Source of the DNA: an uncultured Pseudomonadota bacterium
GTDB taxonomy: Bacteria > SAR324 > NAC60-12
Assembly: GCA_913052275.1 (NCBI GenBank)
Contig: CAJXDX010000084.1
Coordinates: 1-7,528, forward strand
Direction: 5' to 3'
DNA length: 7,528 nt
The notes beneath the pieces are model-generated. The model was given only the letters and a program-made list of their open reading frames with translations. It did no database searches and was not told the DNA's origin. A program made the translations under genes and the position numbers. Positions 1-6,898 of the stretch are shown piece after piece; position 1 is the first letter of the stretch; every line of letters starts with the position of its first letter.

Positions 1-388
1 CAAGCAATGGTGTGAGCCAGCGCTGCTTCTGAGCATCAGTTCCGTATTTTAACAAGACCTCCATGTTGCCTGTATCAGGAGCTGAACAGTTAAAAACCTC
101 TGCCTGAAATGGCGTCTTCATCTCCTGTGCAAGATAAGCATATTCAACGGTACTCAGACCATGACCTGACTTACTGTCATTGAGCCAGAAATTCCACAGT
201 CCTCGATCAAGGGCTTTTTCCTTCAAGCCCTCAAGTATCTCAGTCATTCGGGGAGTGAAGCTGAAGCGGTTTTCTGCATTTTCAACTTCCTCATAAAATT
301 CTGCTTCCAAGAGCACAATTTCATCATTAACCATTTCACGTACCGCATCAATCAACGGACGAACCTTCTTTGTGACTCCCAAGTCCAT
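1..388 (-). CDS. Acyl-CoA dehydrogenase family protein, ACAD10/11-like (N-terminal part, runs off left edge)
   Basis: Only the first 129 codons are present; the gene continues beyond base 1. The translation starts MDLGVTKKVRPLIDAVREM and has the all-alpha N-terminal domain of acyl-CoA dehydrogenases. The stretch at residues 64-69 (LWNFWL) and the segment FNCSAPDTGN at residues 99-108 are typical of the ACAD10/11-like branch. Such enzymes are FAD-dependent and oxidise acyl-CoA to 2-enoyl-CoA, passing electrons to electron-transfer flavoprotein. The catalytic base and the C-terminal domains lie outside the window, so substrate cannot be judged. The ATG at 388 is preceded by a purine-rich AAAAAGAG that could bind ribosomes, and the start matches where family members begin. 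It lies 131 bp downstream of frdD on the same strand; whether the two are co-transcribed is unclear. The family call is confident, the subgroup call less so. Confidence 0.88.
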   Translation of the reverse strand, partial: MDLGVTKKVRPLIDAVREMVNDEIVLLEAEFYEEVENAENRFSFTPRMTEILEGLKEKALDRGLWNFWLNDSKSGHGLSTVEYAYLAQEMKTPFQAEVFNCSAPDTGNMEVLLKYGTDAQKQRWLTPLL

Positions 389-519
389 GACTCTTTTTAA
401 ATGATAAATGTTTTTTTGACTAATAATACTGAATGAAGAAAAATTGGCGAGGATTCAAAAAACCTGCTAAGTTTCCGGTGTTATTTTTTAATACCTGATA
501 ATATTGATTTTTTGCTGAT

Positions 520-864
520 TTATATGTTCCAAAGAACAATAATAGTTAGTATGCTTCCCAATATGGCACCACCGTAACAGCAGACAGTAATCATGAGACT
601 TACATGCTTCAATCCTATATCAACCAGTGTAAAACGAAACCGATGCGCCCAATGAAAAAATGGAAGAGAAATCACAAAAAAAAGAATCAGTTTAATTAAA
701 GGGTGTTTTAGTGCAACATGTATTCTTTCAAAAGTTCCATCACCCGCTATTTCAAAAGGCAGTAAAAATCCCGTAATGAGTAGTAATACAGGAAACACCA
801 TAGCTGATATCATTCCTCCTGCAGAAAACAACATCCATATAACAGGTTCTTTTGATTGGGCCAA
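520..864 (-). CDS. frdD: Fumarate reductase membrane anchor subunit D
   Basis: This is one of the two small integral membrane subunits that anchor quinol:fumarate reductase and form its quinone sites. The 114-residue product opens with KEPVIWMLFSAGGM, close to the EPVFWGLFGAGGM signature of E. coli FrdD. It has three hydrophobic helices at about residues 10-36, 57-79 and 90-112. The His-Arg pair at 74-75 matches the HR of enteric FrdD, whose Arg lies by the quinone site. A longer reading frame is open from a TTG at 876, but I choose the TTG at 864. GGAGG sits five bases before 864, whereas starting at 876 would put that site inside the gene and add four residues absent from the family. The frdC stop ends two positions before this start, leaving a one-base gap, so translation is probably coupled. 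Like E. coli FrdD it has no obvious haem-ligand pattern. Confidence 0.92.
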   Translation of the reverse strand: MAQSKEPVIWMLFSAGGMISAMVFPVLLLITGFLLPFEIAGDGTFERIHVALKHPLIKLILFFVISLPFFHWAHRFRFTLVDIGLKHVSLMITVCCYGGAILGSILTIIVLWNI

Positions 865-865
865 T

Positions 866-1249
866 TCAACCTCCAAATATAATCCATAAAATTATTAAAG
901 AAACTGCAAGCCAGCCAATATAGATAGAAACTGCTATCAATCCATCAGGTATTTTTTCCTCTCCTATGTGTAGCACCATGATCTTTGGAGTAAGGTTAAA
1001 CCATGTAATTGCATGGTACAGAATAAAGGCAAGGAAGATCAGATGAAGTAAAATGCTCACAGGAGATTTTAAAGACACCAACAGTTCAGTATAAGCCTGC
1101 TGACTTTCTGCTGCTTTTGAGATAAAAACCAGTAAAAACAGGCAATATCCTGCTACAAACAGGCTTGTCATCTCCCTGATAACAAAGAAAAAGTATGATT
1201 TTTTTTTCAACCACCATGTATTTGAAACTGGAATTTGATAGGTTTTCAT
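866..1249 (-). CDS. frdC: Fumarate reductase membrane anchor subunit C
   Basis: This is the second membrane anchor of quinol:fumarate reductase, 127 residues. Family marks are TWW at 11-13, Arg25-Glu26 (aligned with the E. coli RE pair of the quinone pocket), and the segment around His79 and TWFNLTPK at 82-89, which corresponds to HTKTWFELAPK in E. coli. Three hydrophobic helices lie at about 24-44, 63-85 and 103-124. The ATG overlaps the frdB stop by one base (TAATG). GGGAG at 1259-1263, nine bases upstream inside frdB, supplies a ribosome binding site. Sequence identity to E. coli is modest but the motif order and helix pattern are clear. Type-D complex II enzymes of this kind carry no haem, and nothing here suggests one. 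Confidence 0.93.
   Translation of the reverse strand: MKTYQIPVSNTWWLKKKSYFFFVIREMTSLFVAGYCLFLLVFISKAAESQQAYTELLVSLKSPVSILLHLIFLAFILYHAITWFNLTPKIMVLHIGEEKIPDGLIAVSIYIGWLAVSLIILWIIFGG
870..874 (-). promoter_or_regulatory. Ribosome binding site deciding the frdD TTG start
   Basis: GGAGG on the minus strand falls in the last codons of frdC, five bases before the TTG at 864. It is the strongest Shine-Dalgarno match in the window and rules against the TTG at 876, which lies upstream of it. Confidence 0.75.
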
Positions 1250-1998
1250 TATTCTTTACTCCCTAGAGTGATTATTCCCTTGAAAAAATCCATTGTGCTG
1301 GAAACTTTTGCTCTCTGAATTGCCGCAGCCGGGTCAACATTCTTTGGACAGACAACACTGCACTCTCCTACAAAAGTGCATTGCCATATCCCTTCATGAC
1401 CCGCAATAACTTCCTGCCGCTGTTTTCGACCCTGGTCCCTGGAATCCATATTGTAGCGCTGTGCCAAAGCAATCGCAGCAGGACCAACAAATTCCGAATC
1501 GAGCGCATAGATGGGACAAGCTGAATAGCAAAGCATGCAGTTAATGCACAAGGTGTATTGTTTGTATTTAGCAAGCTGTGCCGGTGACTGCAGATATTCT
1601 CCTTCTTCAACCTGTTTTTCCCCATTCTCGTTTCTGAGAATATAAGGTTTTACCTCAGTTAATTTGTTAATGAAGTCGTCCATCTGGAAAACAAGATCCC
1701 GTAATACCGGGAATCCCTGCAGAGGCTCAACACGTATTTTGCCGGAAGAATAATCCCTCAAAAATGCTGAACATGTTAGTTTTGGTTCTCCATTGACCAT
1801 CATTCCACAACTGCCGCAAACTCCCATGCGGCAGGACCAGCGATAGGAAAGTGTACCGTCTAACTCATCTTTTATGTAATTGATAGCATCGAGCACCACC
1901 CAATCCTCTCTGAATGGGACTTGATAACTTTTAAAAAGAGGTTCCGCATCCTTCTCAGGACAATATCTGAAAATTTCCAGCTCAATAGACTCAGACAC
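1249..1998 (-). CDS. frdB: Fumarate reductase iron-sulfur subunit B
   Basis: This subunit carries electrons between the membrane quinone site and the flavin of FrdA through three iron-sulfur clusters. With a GTG start at 1998 the protein has 249 residues; E. coli FrdB has about 244. The [2Fe-2S] ligands are Cys56, Cys61, Cys64 and Cys76. The C-terminal domain has CINCMLCYSACP (Cys151, 154, 157, 161) and then Cys207, Cys213 and Cys217. These give the full [4Fe-4S] set (151, 154, 157, 217) and [3Fe-4S] set (161, 207, 213). The frame is open to an ATG at 2040, but that would overlap the end of frdA by about 40 bases and add 14 unrelated residues. The GTG at 1998 has AGAGGA six bases upstream and lies two bases after the frdA stop. 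All cluster ligands are intact, so the subunit should be functional. Confidence 0.96.
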   Translation of the reverse strand: MSESIELEIFRYCPEKDAEPLFKSYQVPFREDWVVLDAINYIKDELDGTLSYRWSCRMGVCGSCGMMVNGEPKLTCSAFLRDYSSGKIRVEPLQGFPVLRDLVFQMDDFINKLTEVKPYILRNENGEKQVEEGEYLQSPAQLAKYKQYTLCINCMLCYSACPIYALDSEFVGPAAIALAQRYNMDSRDQGRKQRQEVIAGHEGIWQCTFVGECSVVCPKNVDPAAAIQRAKVSSTMDFFKGIITLGSKE

Positions 1999-2000
1999 GC

Positions 2001-3761
2001 TTATTCCTCTTTTCCATATATACGTTCTGCCGGAGGCCATCTAGTGATGACGACATCCTGGTATTTAATTCGACTTTCAGCATCAGTTTTATACGCCAGT
2101 GAATGCCTCAGAAAATTCTCATCATCCCTGACCGTAAAATCGGTACGTTGATGAGATCCCCTGCTTTCCTTCCTTGACAGAGCGCTGTAAACAATAGTTT
2201 CTGCAATATCAAGCATATTTTCCAGTTCTATAACAGAAGTCAATTCTGTATTGAAATTTGCACTCTTATCTTCAATAATTATGGAGGAAAACCTTTCTTT
2301 TAATTCCTGTATTTTTGCTTCTGCATGCTTCAACCCCGACTCTGAACGATAGATCCCCACATTTTGTTCCATTACCTGCTGCATCTCCTGACGGATAGTA
2401 GCTATTCTCTCAGAACCTCCTTCTTTTTGCATGAAGTTATTAGTTATTCTTTGTGATTCTTCTTTGCCCTGTTTTTCAAGGGCCTGCAGATCAATCTCCG
2501 GATGTTCTGTAGCAAAAGCTGCTGCCGACTTACCTGCAAGGGCACCGTAAACCAAAATTTCAGTCAATGAATTGGACCCGAGGCGGTTAGCGCCGTTTAT
2601 AGAAACACATGCACATTCACCTGCAGCAAAGAGTCCCTGCAGTTTTGTACTTCCATCCCTGTTTGTATCAATACCTCCCATCATGTAATGTACCACGGGT
2701 CTGACGGGAATTAGTTCAGTGACAGGATCAATCCCAGCATAATTTTTTGCAAGCTCCATGACAAATGGTAATTTCTTTGCAATCTTATTTTTTCCTAAAT
2801 GACGAATGTCCAGATGCACAACATCTCCATACTGTCCCGGGATTGTTTTTCCCTTCTCCCGTTCTTTGATAAAAGCCTGGCTTAACCTGTCACGGGGGCC
2901 AAGTTCCATGCTTTTTTTGACCGGATGCCTTGAGTCATTAATGTCCAGTGGTGTCCCCAGTTCATAGTCCTGAAGGTATCGGTAGCCTTCCTTATTAACA
3001 AGAATTCCTCCTTCCCCTCTTGCTGCTTCAGTAATCAGAATGCCTGTACCTGGCAATCCGGTGGGATGGTACTGCACAAACTCCATGTCTTTCAAAGGAA
3101 TACCTGCCCGGTAAGCCAGCGACATGCCATCTCCTGTTTTAATCGCACCATTAGTGGTGAAGGGGAAAACACGGCCTGCTCCTCCTGTACATATAATTAC
3201 TGATTTTGCTGCAATTACGTGCTGCTTACCAGTACTAATTTCAATAGCCGAGACACCCTGGCACCTTCCATTTTCAACCAGAAGTTTAGTTGCAAACCAT
3301 TCGTCATGTCGGATTACATTACTGTATTTCAGCGAAGTCTGGAAAAGTGTATGCAGCATATGGAAGCCAGTTTTATCAGCAGCAAACCAGGTCCGTTCTA
3401 TCTTCATTCCTCCGAATGGTCGTACTGCGACTGTACCGTTATTTTCCCTAGACCATGGACAGCCCCAGTGCTCCATCATAATCAATTCCCTTGGTGCTTC
3501 ACTCACAAAGAATTCAACTGAATCCTGATCGCTCATCCAGTCACCTCCTGCTATGGTATCCATGCAATGATCATCAAAACTGTCATTATCCTTGATTACA
3601 CCGGCAGCCCCACCTTCTGCTGCAACTGTGTGACTTCTCATTGGATAAACCTTACTCACCATACCCACTTTCAATTCAGGGTTCGTCTCACCTATTGAAA
3701 TTGCTGCCCTCAGGCCTGCTCCTCCACCACCAATTATGATAATATCGTACTGGAAAGCCAT
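2001..3761 (-). CDS. frdA: Fumarate reductase flavoprotein subunit A
   Basis: This is the catalytic flavoprotein that reduces fumarate to succinate, or runs the reverse reaction, on the cytoplasmic face of the membrane. The 586-residue product has the dinucleotide-binding GGGGAG at 11-16 and His44 in RSHTVAAEGG, the histidine that covalently holds FAD in this family. Expected dicarboxylate-site residues are present: His232 (QYHPTG), Glu245, Arg290 (LGPRDR), His358 (VVHYMMGG) and Arg393 (GANRLGSNS). The stretch FGGMKIERTWFAADKTGF at 116-133 is nearly the enteric FrdA sequence, so this belongs to the Frd rather than the Sdh lineage. It heads frdABCD. No Shine-Dalgarno is visible before the ATG, but no other nearby Met fits. 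Direction of catalysis in vivo cannot be read from sequence; in an aerobe without sdhCDAB it could serve as complex II. Confidence 0.97.
   Translation of the reverse strand: MAFQYDIIIIGGGGAGLRAAISIGETNPELKVGMVSKVYPMRSHTVAAEGGAAGVIKDNDSFDDHCMDTIAGGDWMSDQDSVEFFVSEAPRELIMMEHWGCPWSRENNGTVAVRPFGGMKIERTWFAADKTGFHMLHTLFQTSLKYSNVIRHDEWFATKLLVENGRCQGVSAIEISTGKQHVIAAKSVIICTGGAGRVFPFTTNGAIKTGDGMSLAYRAGIPLKDMEFVQYHPTGLPGTGILITEAARGEGGILVNKEGYRYLQDYELGTPLDINDSRHPVKKSMELGPRDRLSQAFIKEREKGKTIPGQYGDVVHLDIRHLGKNKIAKKLPFVMELAKNYAGIDPVTELIPVRPVVHYMMGGIDTNRDGSTKLQGLFAAGECACVSINGANRLGSNSLTEILVYGALAGKSAAAFATEHPEIDLQALEKQGKEESQRITNNFMQKEGGSERIATIRQEMQQVMEQNVGIYRSESGLKHAEAKIQELKERFSSIIIEDKSANFNTELTSVIELENMLDIAETIVYSALSRKESRGSHQRTDFTVRDDENFLRHSLAYKTDAESRIKYQDVVITRWPPAERIYGKEE
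2005..2010 (-). promoter_or_regulatory. Ribosome binding site deciding the frdB GTG start
   Basis: AGAGGA on the minus strand lies six bases before the GTG at 1998 and overlaps the last codons of frdA. It supports starting frdB there rather than at the in-frame ATG at 2040. Confidence 0.75.
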
Positions 3762-3801
3762 ATCAATTATGTCGATATTTTTTTCTAGTAACTAAATTCA
3801 C

Positions 3802-3807
3802 TTTATA
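3802..3807 (-). promoter_or_regulatory. Possible -10 element of the frd operon promoter
   Basis: TATAAA on the minus strand lies about 40 bases before the frdA start, in the 78-bp gap after the reductase gene. I find no convincing -35 at 16-18 bp spacing (ACTTTG at 17 bp is poor), so it may need an activator or may not be a promoter. No clear FNR box (TTGAT-N4-ATCAA) is present in the gap, although one would be expected if the operon were controlled as in E. coli. Confidence 0.3.
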
Positions 3808-3839
3808 CATGACACAATAATTAACAAAGTTCAGTAGTT

Positions 3840-4847
3840 TTAATTCAAAGGTCTTCCCTTTATGCTTACTTTTTCCTCCTGCACGGTTTTATCCAGCAGA
3901 CTGACGCATGAGTAGATTGCCCTCAAAGTAGGAGTATGTACCCCGACAACATCAGCCAACTCTATAACCGCACCAAGCATTCCTTCAATTTCCATTGGCT
4001 TTCCTGCTTCAACATCCTGGAGCATTGAGGTTTTGTGTTTTCCAACCATCTCTGCGCCTGAAATTCTCTTCTCTATAGGTACACGAAAATGTGCTCCTAA
4101 ACTTTCCCCTACTACCTGGGCTTCTTTCATCATTTTAGCAACAAGGTCCCTTGTCAAATCAAACTGGCAGATATCTACTAGAGTTGAGTGCGTAAGTGCA
4201 CTGATAGGGTTGAAAGTCAGGTTACCCCATAGTTTAAGCCATATTTCTGAGCGTATATCATCAAGAATCCTTGCTCTAAATCCTGATTCTGTAAATAACT
4301 GTGAGACTTTTTGAACTCTTGCTGTTTCCTGTCCGTTTAGCTCACCTACCGGAAAACGATTACCCTCAATATGCTTGATTACCCCGGGTTCTTCAATTGT
4401 TGTTGCGGGATAAGCAATACATCCGATTATTCGATCAGGGTCCATGTTGTGAAAGAGCACACCTCCGGGATCAACGGATTCAACTACCAAGCCGGAATGT
4501 TTACCTTCAAAGTTCTGAAAATACCACCAGGGAATACCGTTTTGCAAAGTGACAACTACTGTGTCATCACCTAACAGCAGGGACAAATCATTTACAATTG
4601 GAGAAATTTGATGAGCTTTGAGCGCTAGAAGTACCACGTCCACTGAACCCAGCTCTTTAATATCGTTTGTGGCCACCAGTTTGTCTGCAACAAATTCTGT
4701 TTCTCCTTCAATCAGCTTCAAACCTTTATCTTTGATAGCAGCCAGGTGAGGACCTCTTGCAATTACTGAAACTTCGTGCCCTGCATTTGCAATATGAACT
4801 GCCATGTAACCGCCAATTGCCCCTGCACCAACAACACATACTTTCAT
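3840..4847 (-). CDS. Ketopantoate reductase (PanE/ApbA) family NAD(P)-dependent dehydrogenase
   Basis: The 335-residue product has the family layout. An N-terminal Rossmann fold starts at once with MKVCVVGAGAIGGYMA (GAGAIG at 7-12), Arg31 may help bind the NADP phosphate, LALKAHQ lies at 74-80 and LQNGIPWW at 101-108. The C-terminal helical domain follows. Lys205 in KLWGNLTFNP is the likely catalytic lysine, and MEIEGMLGAVIELA at 285-298 matches the conserved substrate-side helix. True PanE reduces 2-dehydropantoate to pantoate for coenzyme A synthesis, but many paralogues act on other 2-keto acids. At 335 residues this one is longer than E. coli PanE (about 303), and no panB or panC is nearby, so I leave the symbol blank. 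No Shine-Dalgarno is visible, but the Rossmann motif fixes the start. It is preceded by its own promoter and palindrome, so it is probably transcribed separately from aceK. Confidence 0.9.
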   Translation of the reverse strand: MKVCVVGAGAIGGYMAVHIANAGHEVSVIARGPHLAAIKDKGLKLIEGETEFVADKLVATNDIKELGSVDVVLLALKAHQISPIVNDLSLLLGDDTVVVTLQNGIPWWYFQNFEGKHSGLVVESVDPGGVLFHNMDPDRIIGCIAYPATTIEEPGVIKHIEGNRFPVGELNGQETARVQKVSQLFTESGFRARILDDIRSEIWLKLWGNLTFNPISALTHSTLVDICQFDLTRDLVAKMMKEAQVVGESLGAHFRVPIEKRISGAEMVGKHKTSMLQDVEAGKPMEIEGMLGAVIELADVVGVHTPTLRAIYSCVSLLDKTVQEEKVSIKGRPLN

Positions 4848-4870
4848 ATCATAAATATCATTTAAGATTA

Positions 4871-4898
4871 ATTATTTGATAACAGTAACTTATATCAA
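4871..4898 (-). promoter_or_regulatory. Predicted sigma-70 promoter of the PanE-family gene
   Basis: On the minus strand a -35 of TTGATA (4898-4893) is separated by 16 bp from a -10 of AATAAT (4876-4871); each matches consensus at five of six positions. Transcription would start near 4864, leaving a leader of about 17-20 bases before the ATG at 4847. It is the best-scoring promoter I found by eye, and a palindrome overlies it. Confidence 0.55.
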
Positions 4899-4900
4899 AT
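4874..4900. promoter_or_regulatory. 27-bp hyphenated palindrome, candidate repressor operator
   Basis: The arms ATTTGATA (4874-4881) and TATCAAAT (4893-4900) are perfect inverted repeats. Between them is a second small dyad, AGT-A-ACT, centred on the same base (4887). Eleven of the thirteen arm positions are symmetric. It covers the predicted -35, the whole spacer and half of the -10, so a dimer bound here should block RNA polymerase. The regulator is unknown and no regulator gene lies in the window. Confidence 0.5.
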
Positions 4901-4956
4901 TCTGAAAACAACTTTGATTTTGTATACGTAATCTGCTGAATTTAGTGATATATGTC

Positions 4957-4970
4957 TTTGAATATTCAAA
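4957..4970. promoter_or_regulatory. 14-bp perfect palindrome upstream of the PanE-family gene
   Basis: TTTGAATATTCAAA is its own reverse complement and lies 110-123 bp upstream of the start of the PanE-family gene. It shares TTTGA/TCAAA ends with the larger palindrome at 4874-4900. It may be a second, distal binding site, but in AT-rich DNA a chance palindrome of this length is possible. Confidence 0.25.
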
Positions 4971-5056
4971 AAAAATCGTGTGAAATTTGAATCGTACATT
5001 CTTGCAAAAATGTTGATCAAGTTCATTAATAAATTAAATTATTTTTTTCCATAGCG

Positions 5057-5080
5057 GAATAAGGTCAGACACCAATCCTT
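5057..5080. repeat. Possible degenerate REP-like dispersed repeat
   Basis: The core GGTCAGACACCAAT (5063-5076) resembles the GGGGTCAGACACCAATT type of sequence that I recall being scattered through intergenic DNA of many gammaproteobacterial genomes, often near REP-associated transposase genes. Here two of the leading Gs are missing and there is only one copy. The link is from memory and is weak. Confidence 0.25.
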
Positions 5081-5125
5081 TTGAGAAGCAATTTTTTCAA
5101 GAAATTAAAGTGAATATTAGCGTCT

Positions 5126-6898
5126 TTAACTTTTATTAATCTGACACCACTCAGGATAAACACGCACACTGGGTACTTTACCGGAATTAAGTTCTTCCTG
5201 AATTTTTATGTAATAATCAACCTCCAATAAGTCACCATGAACTTCCCTGAACAATTTTCGCAAAGAGCGGTTGGGAATTCTCAAACCAGACTCTATTTCC
5301 TCAGGCAAAAACACCACCCCTTCCTCAAAAAACCAGTCTGGAATATCTTCCTCACCTTCAAACTTATGCTTATTAGTACGGACCTTAACTTCAGCAAACT
5401 GCTCCAAAGCGTCATAATCAAAAAGGTATACTTTGCTATATCCGCCAACACCGTAATTTCTGGCATCAAGGTCCTTGTTGAAGATATTTGCCGCCATGTT
5501 GTTTTTAATGCAGTATCCCAAATTCACTATAGCGGTTTCACTATCAGCCTGCGATGCCGTTTCAAGGAAAACAGGCAGAGGGGTGAGCCTGCTCTGTACT
5601 ATCAGATGTCTGAAAAACAGTGAATCACCCTGATAACTCACGCATTCGCTTGCACTGGTCAATAATTCTTCAATCAGTGCATCTGAAAACCACTTTTTTT
5701 CAAGCTTTACATTATAAAATATTATATTGTCCAGCATACTCCCTGTTCGGTTAATAACATGCACTAGACTGTATTTGGATAGAACAGAAGACACACCTTC
5801 AAATTCTCCCCACTTATACTGATCGGTTGGAGAGTTGCGAATGACCTTCAGGTTATATGATGCTTGAGGAGACTGAAAGCCTATGGCTACCGTACCCTTA
5901 AAACCAATTGAAAAATCGAAAATTCCACCTGACGAAACCAAATCCTCCTTTAATTCCTGCATGACAGCGACTTTACCAAAATGATTGAAACCAATTGTGG
6001 AATAGTGAAGACCCAAAGTACGCTTGGGCATTATGCTGTGCAGAAATTCAGACAGCTCATGGTAGTAATGGTTGTTAACATGAAAATTGGCTCGAGTTGT
6101 ACTGAAAAGATTGTGTGTGGCTGAATCTGAAGTGAAAATTGCATCAATATAAATGCCATCATCTCCGTTCAATAAGGCTATGATCAGCGGCAGCACTGCA
6201 GAATCATCAAGGATAATTCTTCCAACAATATATGCCCCGCGATTGCGAAAAAAACCGCCTTTGATAATTTCTACTTTTTGTATTTTATAATTTTCATACT
6301 TTTCTTTAAGTTCGGACTTGATCTTCAAGGCGGCCAGTTTCGCTTCATTTTCAGCCTGACGAAACTCTGCTTTGAAGCCTGGGATACGAAGTATCTTCAG
6401 TACAAGTGAGCTGTCAAAGTCATCTGTATGGAAAGTTACCAAAAGGAAACTGTTAAAAATTGCTTTTGCTTCACTTGAAACTCCAAATGAATAATCAACA
6501 GGTGTCCATTCTCCCCTGAAAATTGCCCTTCTAACCGAATGCAGATATGCTAATGCAAGATCTCCTTCATACCTGTACTCAACAAGCTGTCGATAATTAT
6601 CTTCAACTCCATCCCAAAATTCCTGATTCTTAGACACATGAGGAAAAGATTTAGTAATTTCATCACCTAACCTGTACATGCTCACACTGTACAGAGACAG
6701 TCTTTTCTGACTGATTTGCAGTGACTCCTGGAAGTCACAGTTTTCAAATGCGTCTTTTGCTGATTCTGTTATCTCTTTATAACTATTGTAAAAGACTTCA
6801 AACTCATTCAGTACCAATTGAGCAATAAAATCTTTTTGTTTGCTTTCTGATGACCCTTGAAAACGTTTTTTAATAGATTTTTTAACTCTTTGAGTCAT
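5126..6898 (-). CDS. aceK: Isocitrate dehydrogenase kinase/phosphatase (AceK), divergent
   Basis: AceK switches isocitrate dehydrogenase off by phosphorylating it and on again by dephosphorylating it, sending isocitrate to the glyoxylate shunt or the TCA cycle. The 590-residue product is close to the family length (E. coli 578). Residues 23-57 align with the E. coli N-terminus (LLIAQ...F). The kinase-like half has a Gly-rich loop at 332-340, Lys351 in LKVIR, and Asp390 (aligned with the Asp in E. coli RVGRMAD that is needed for phosphatase activity). It then has AANIF with Asp476 and Asn481 (catalytic loop), and FDYD with Asp494 and Asp496 (metal site). The end, PDWFFEEGVVFLPEE to HGDLLEVDYY, also fits AceK. 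Odd points are a Lys/Arg-rich extension of about 18 residues, no clear Shine-Dalgarno, changed residues near the active site, and no aceBA or icd beside it. Overall identity is low but the motif order is convincing. Confidence 0.87.
   Translation of the reverse strand: MTQRVKKSIKKRFQGSSESKQKDFIAQLVLNEFEVFYNSYKEITESAKDAFENCDFQESLQISQKRLSLYSVSMYRLGDEITKSFPHVSKNQEFWDGVEDNYRQLVEYRYEGDLALAYLHSVRRAIFRGEWTPVDYSFGVSSEAKAIFNSFLLVTFHTDDFDSSLVLKILRIPGFKAEFRQAENEAKLAALKIKSELKEKYENYKIQKVEIIKGGFFRNRGAYIVGRIILDDSAVLPLIIALLNGDDGIYIDAIFTSDSATHNLFSTTRANFHVNNHYYHELSEFLHSIMPKRTLGLHYSTIGFNHFGKVAVMQELKEDLVSSGGIFDFSIGFKGTVAIGFQSPQASYNLKVIRNSPTDQYKWGEFEGVSSVLSKYSLVHVINRTGSMLDNIIFYNVKLEKKWFSDALIEELLTSASECVSYQGDSLFFRHLIVQSRLTPLPVFLETASQADSETAIVNLGYCIKNNMAANIFNKDLDARNYGVGGYSKVYLFDYDALEQFAEVKVRTNKHKFEGEEDIPDWFFEEGVVFLPEEIESGLRIPNRSLRKLFREVHGDLLEVDYYIKIQEELNSGKVPSVRVYPEWCQINKS

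Noticed and set aside
445..475. Possible rho-independent terminator after frdD on the minus strand, with a T-run at 456-461
   Set aside because: The best stem has two mismatches and uses up most of the T-run itself, so I did not call it.
1368..1625. Open frame on the minus strand inside frdB
   Set aside because: It lies wholly within frdB in another frame, and frdB has every expected cluster ligand; this is a shadow.
1999..2040. ATG at 2040 as the start of frdB
   Set aside because: It would overlap frdA by about 40 bases and add 14 residues not found in the family; the GTG at 1998 has a good ribosome binding site.
3124..3528. Plus-strand open frames opposite frdA, also 3219-3521 and 1921-2151
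   Set aside because: They are antisense to a well-conserved gene and show no recognisable protein motif.
4033..4574. Plus-strand open frames opposite the PanE-family gene
   Set aside because: They are shadows of the reductase coding sequence without any supporting start signal.
4874..4900. FNR box upstream of the PanE-family gene, from the TTGAT and ATCAA half-sites
   Set aside because: The half-sites are separated by 13 bases, not four, so it does not fit FNR or CRP-type spacing.
5237..5623. Plus-strand 128-codon open frame opposite aceK
   Set aside because: It is antisense to the conserved kinase-like half of AceK and has no family resemblance.
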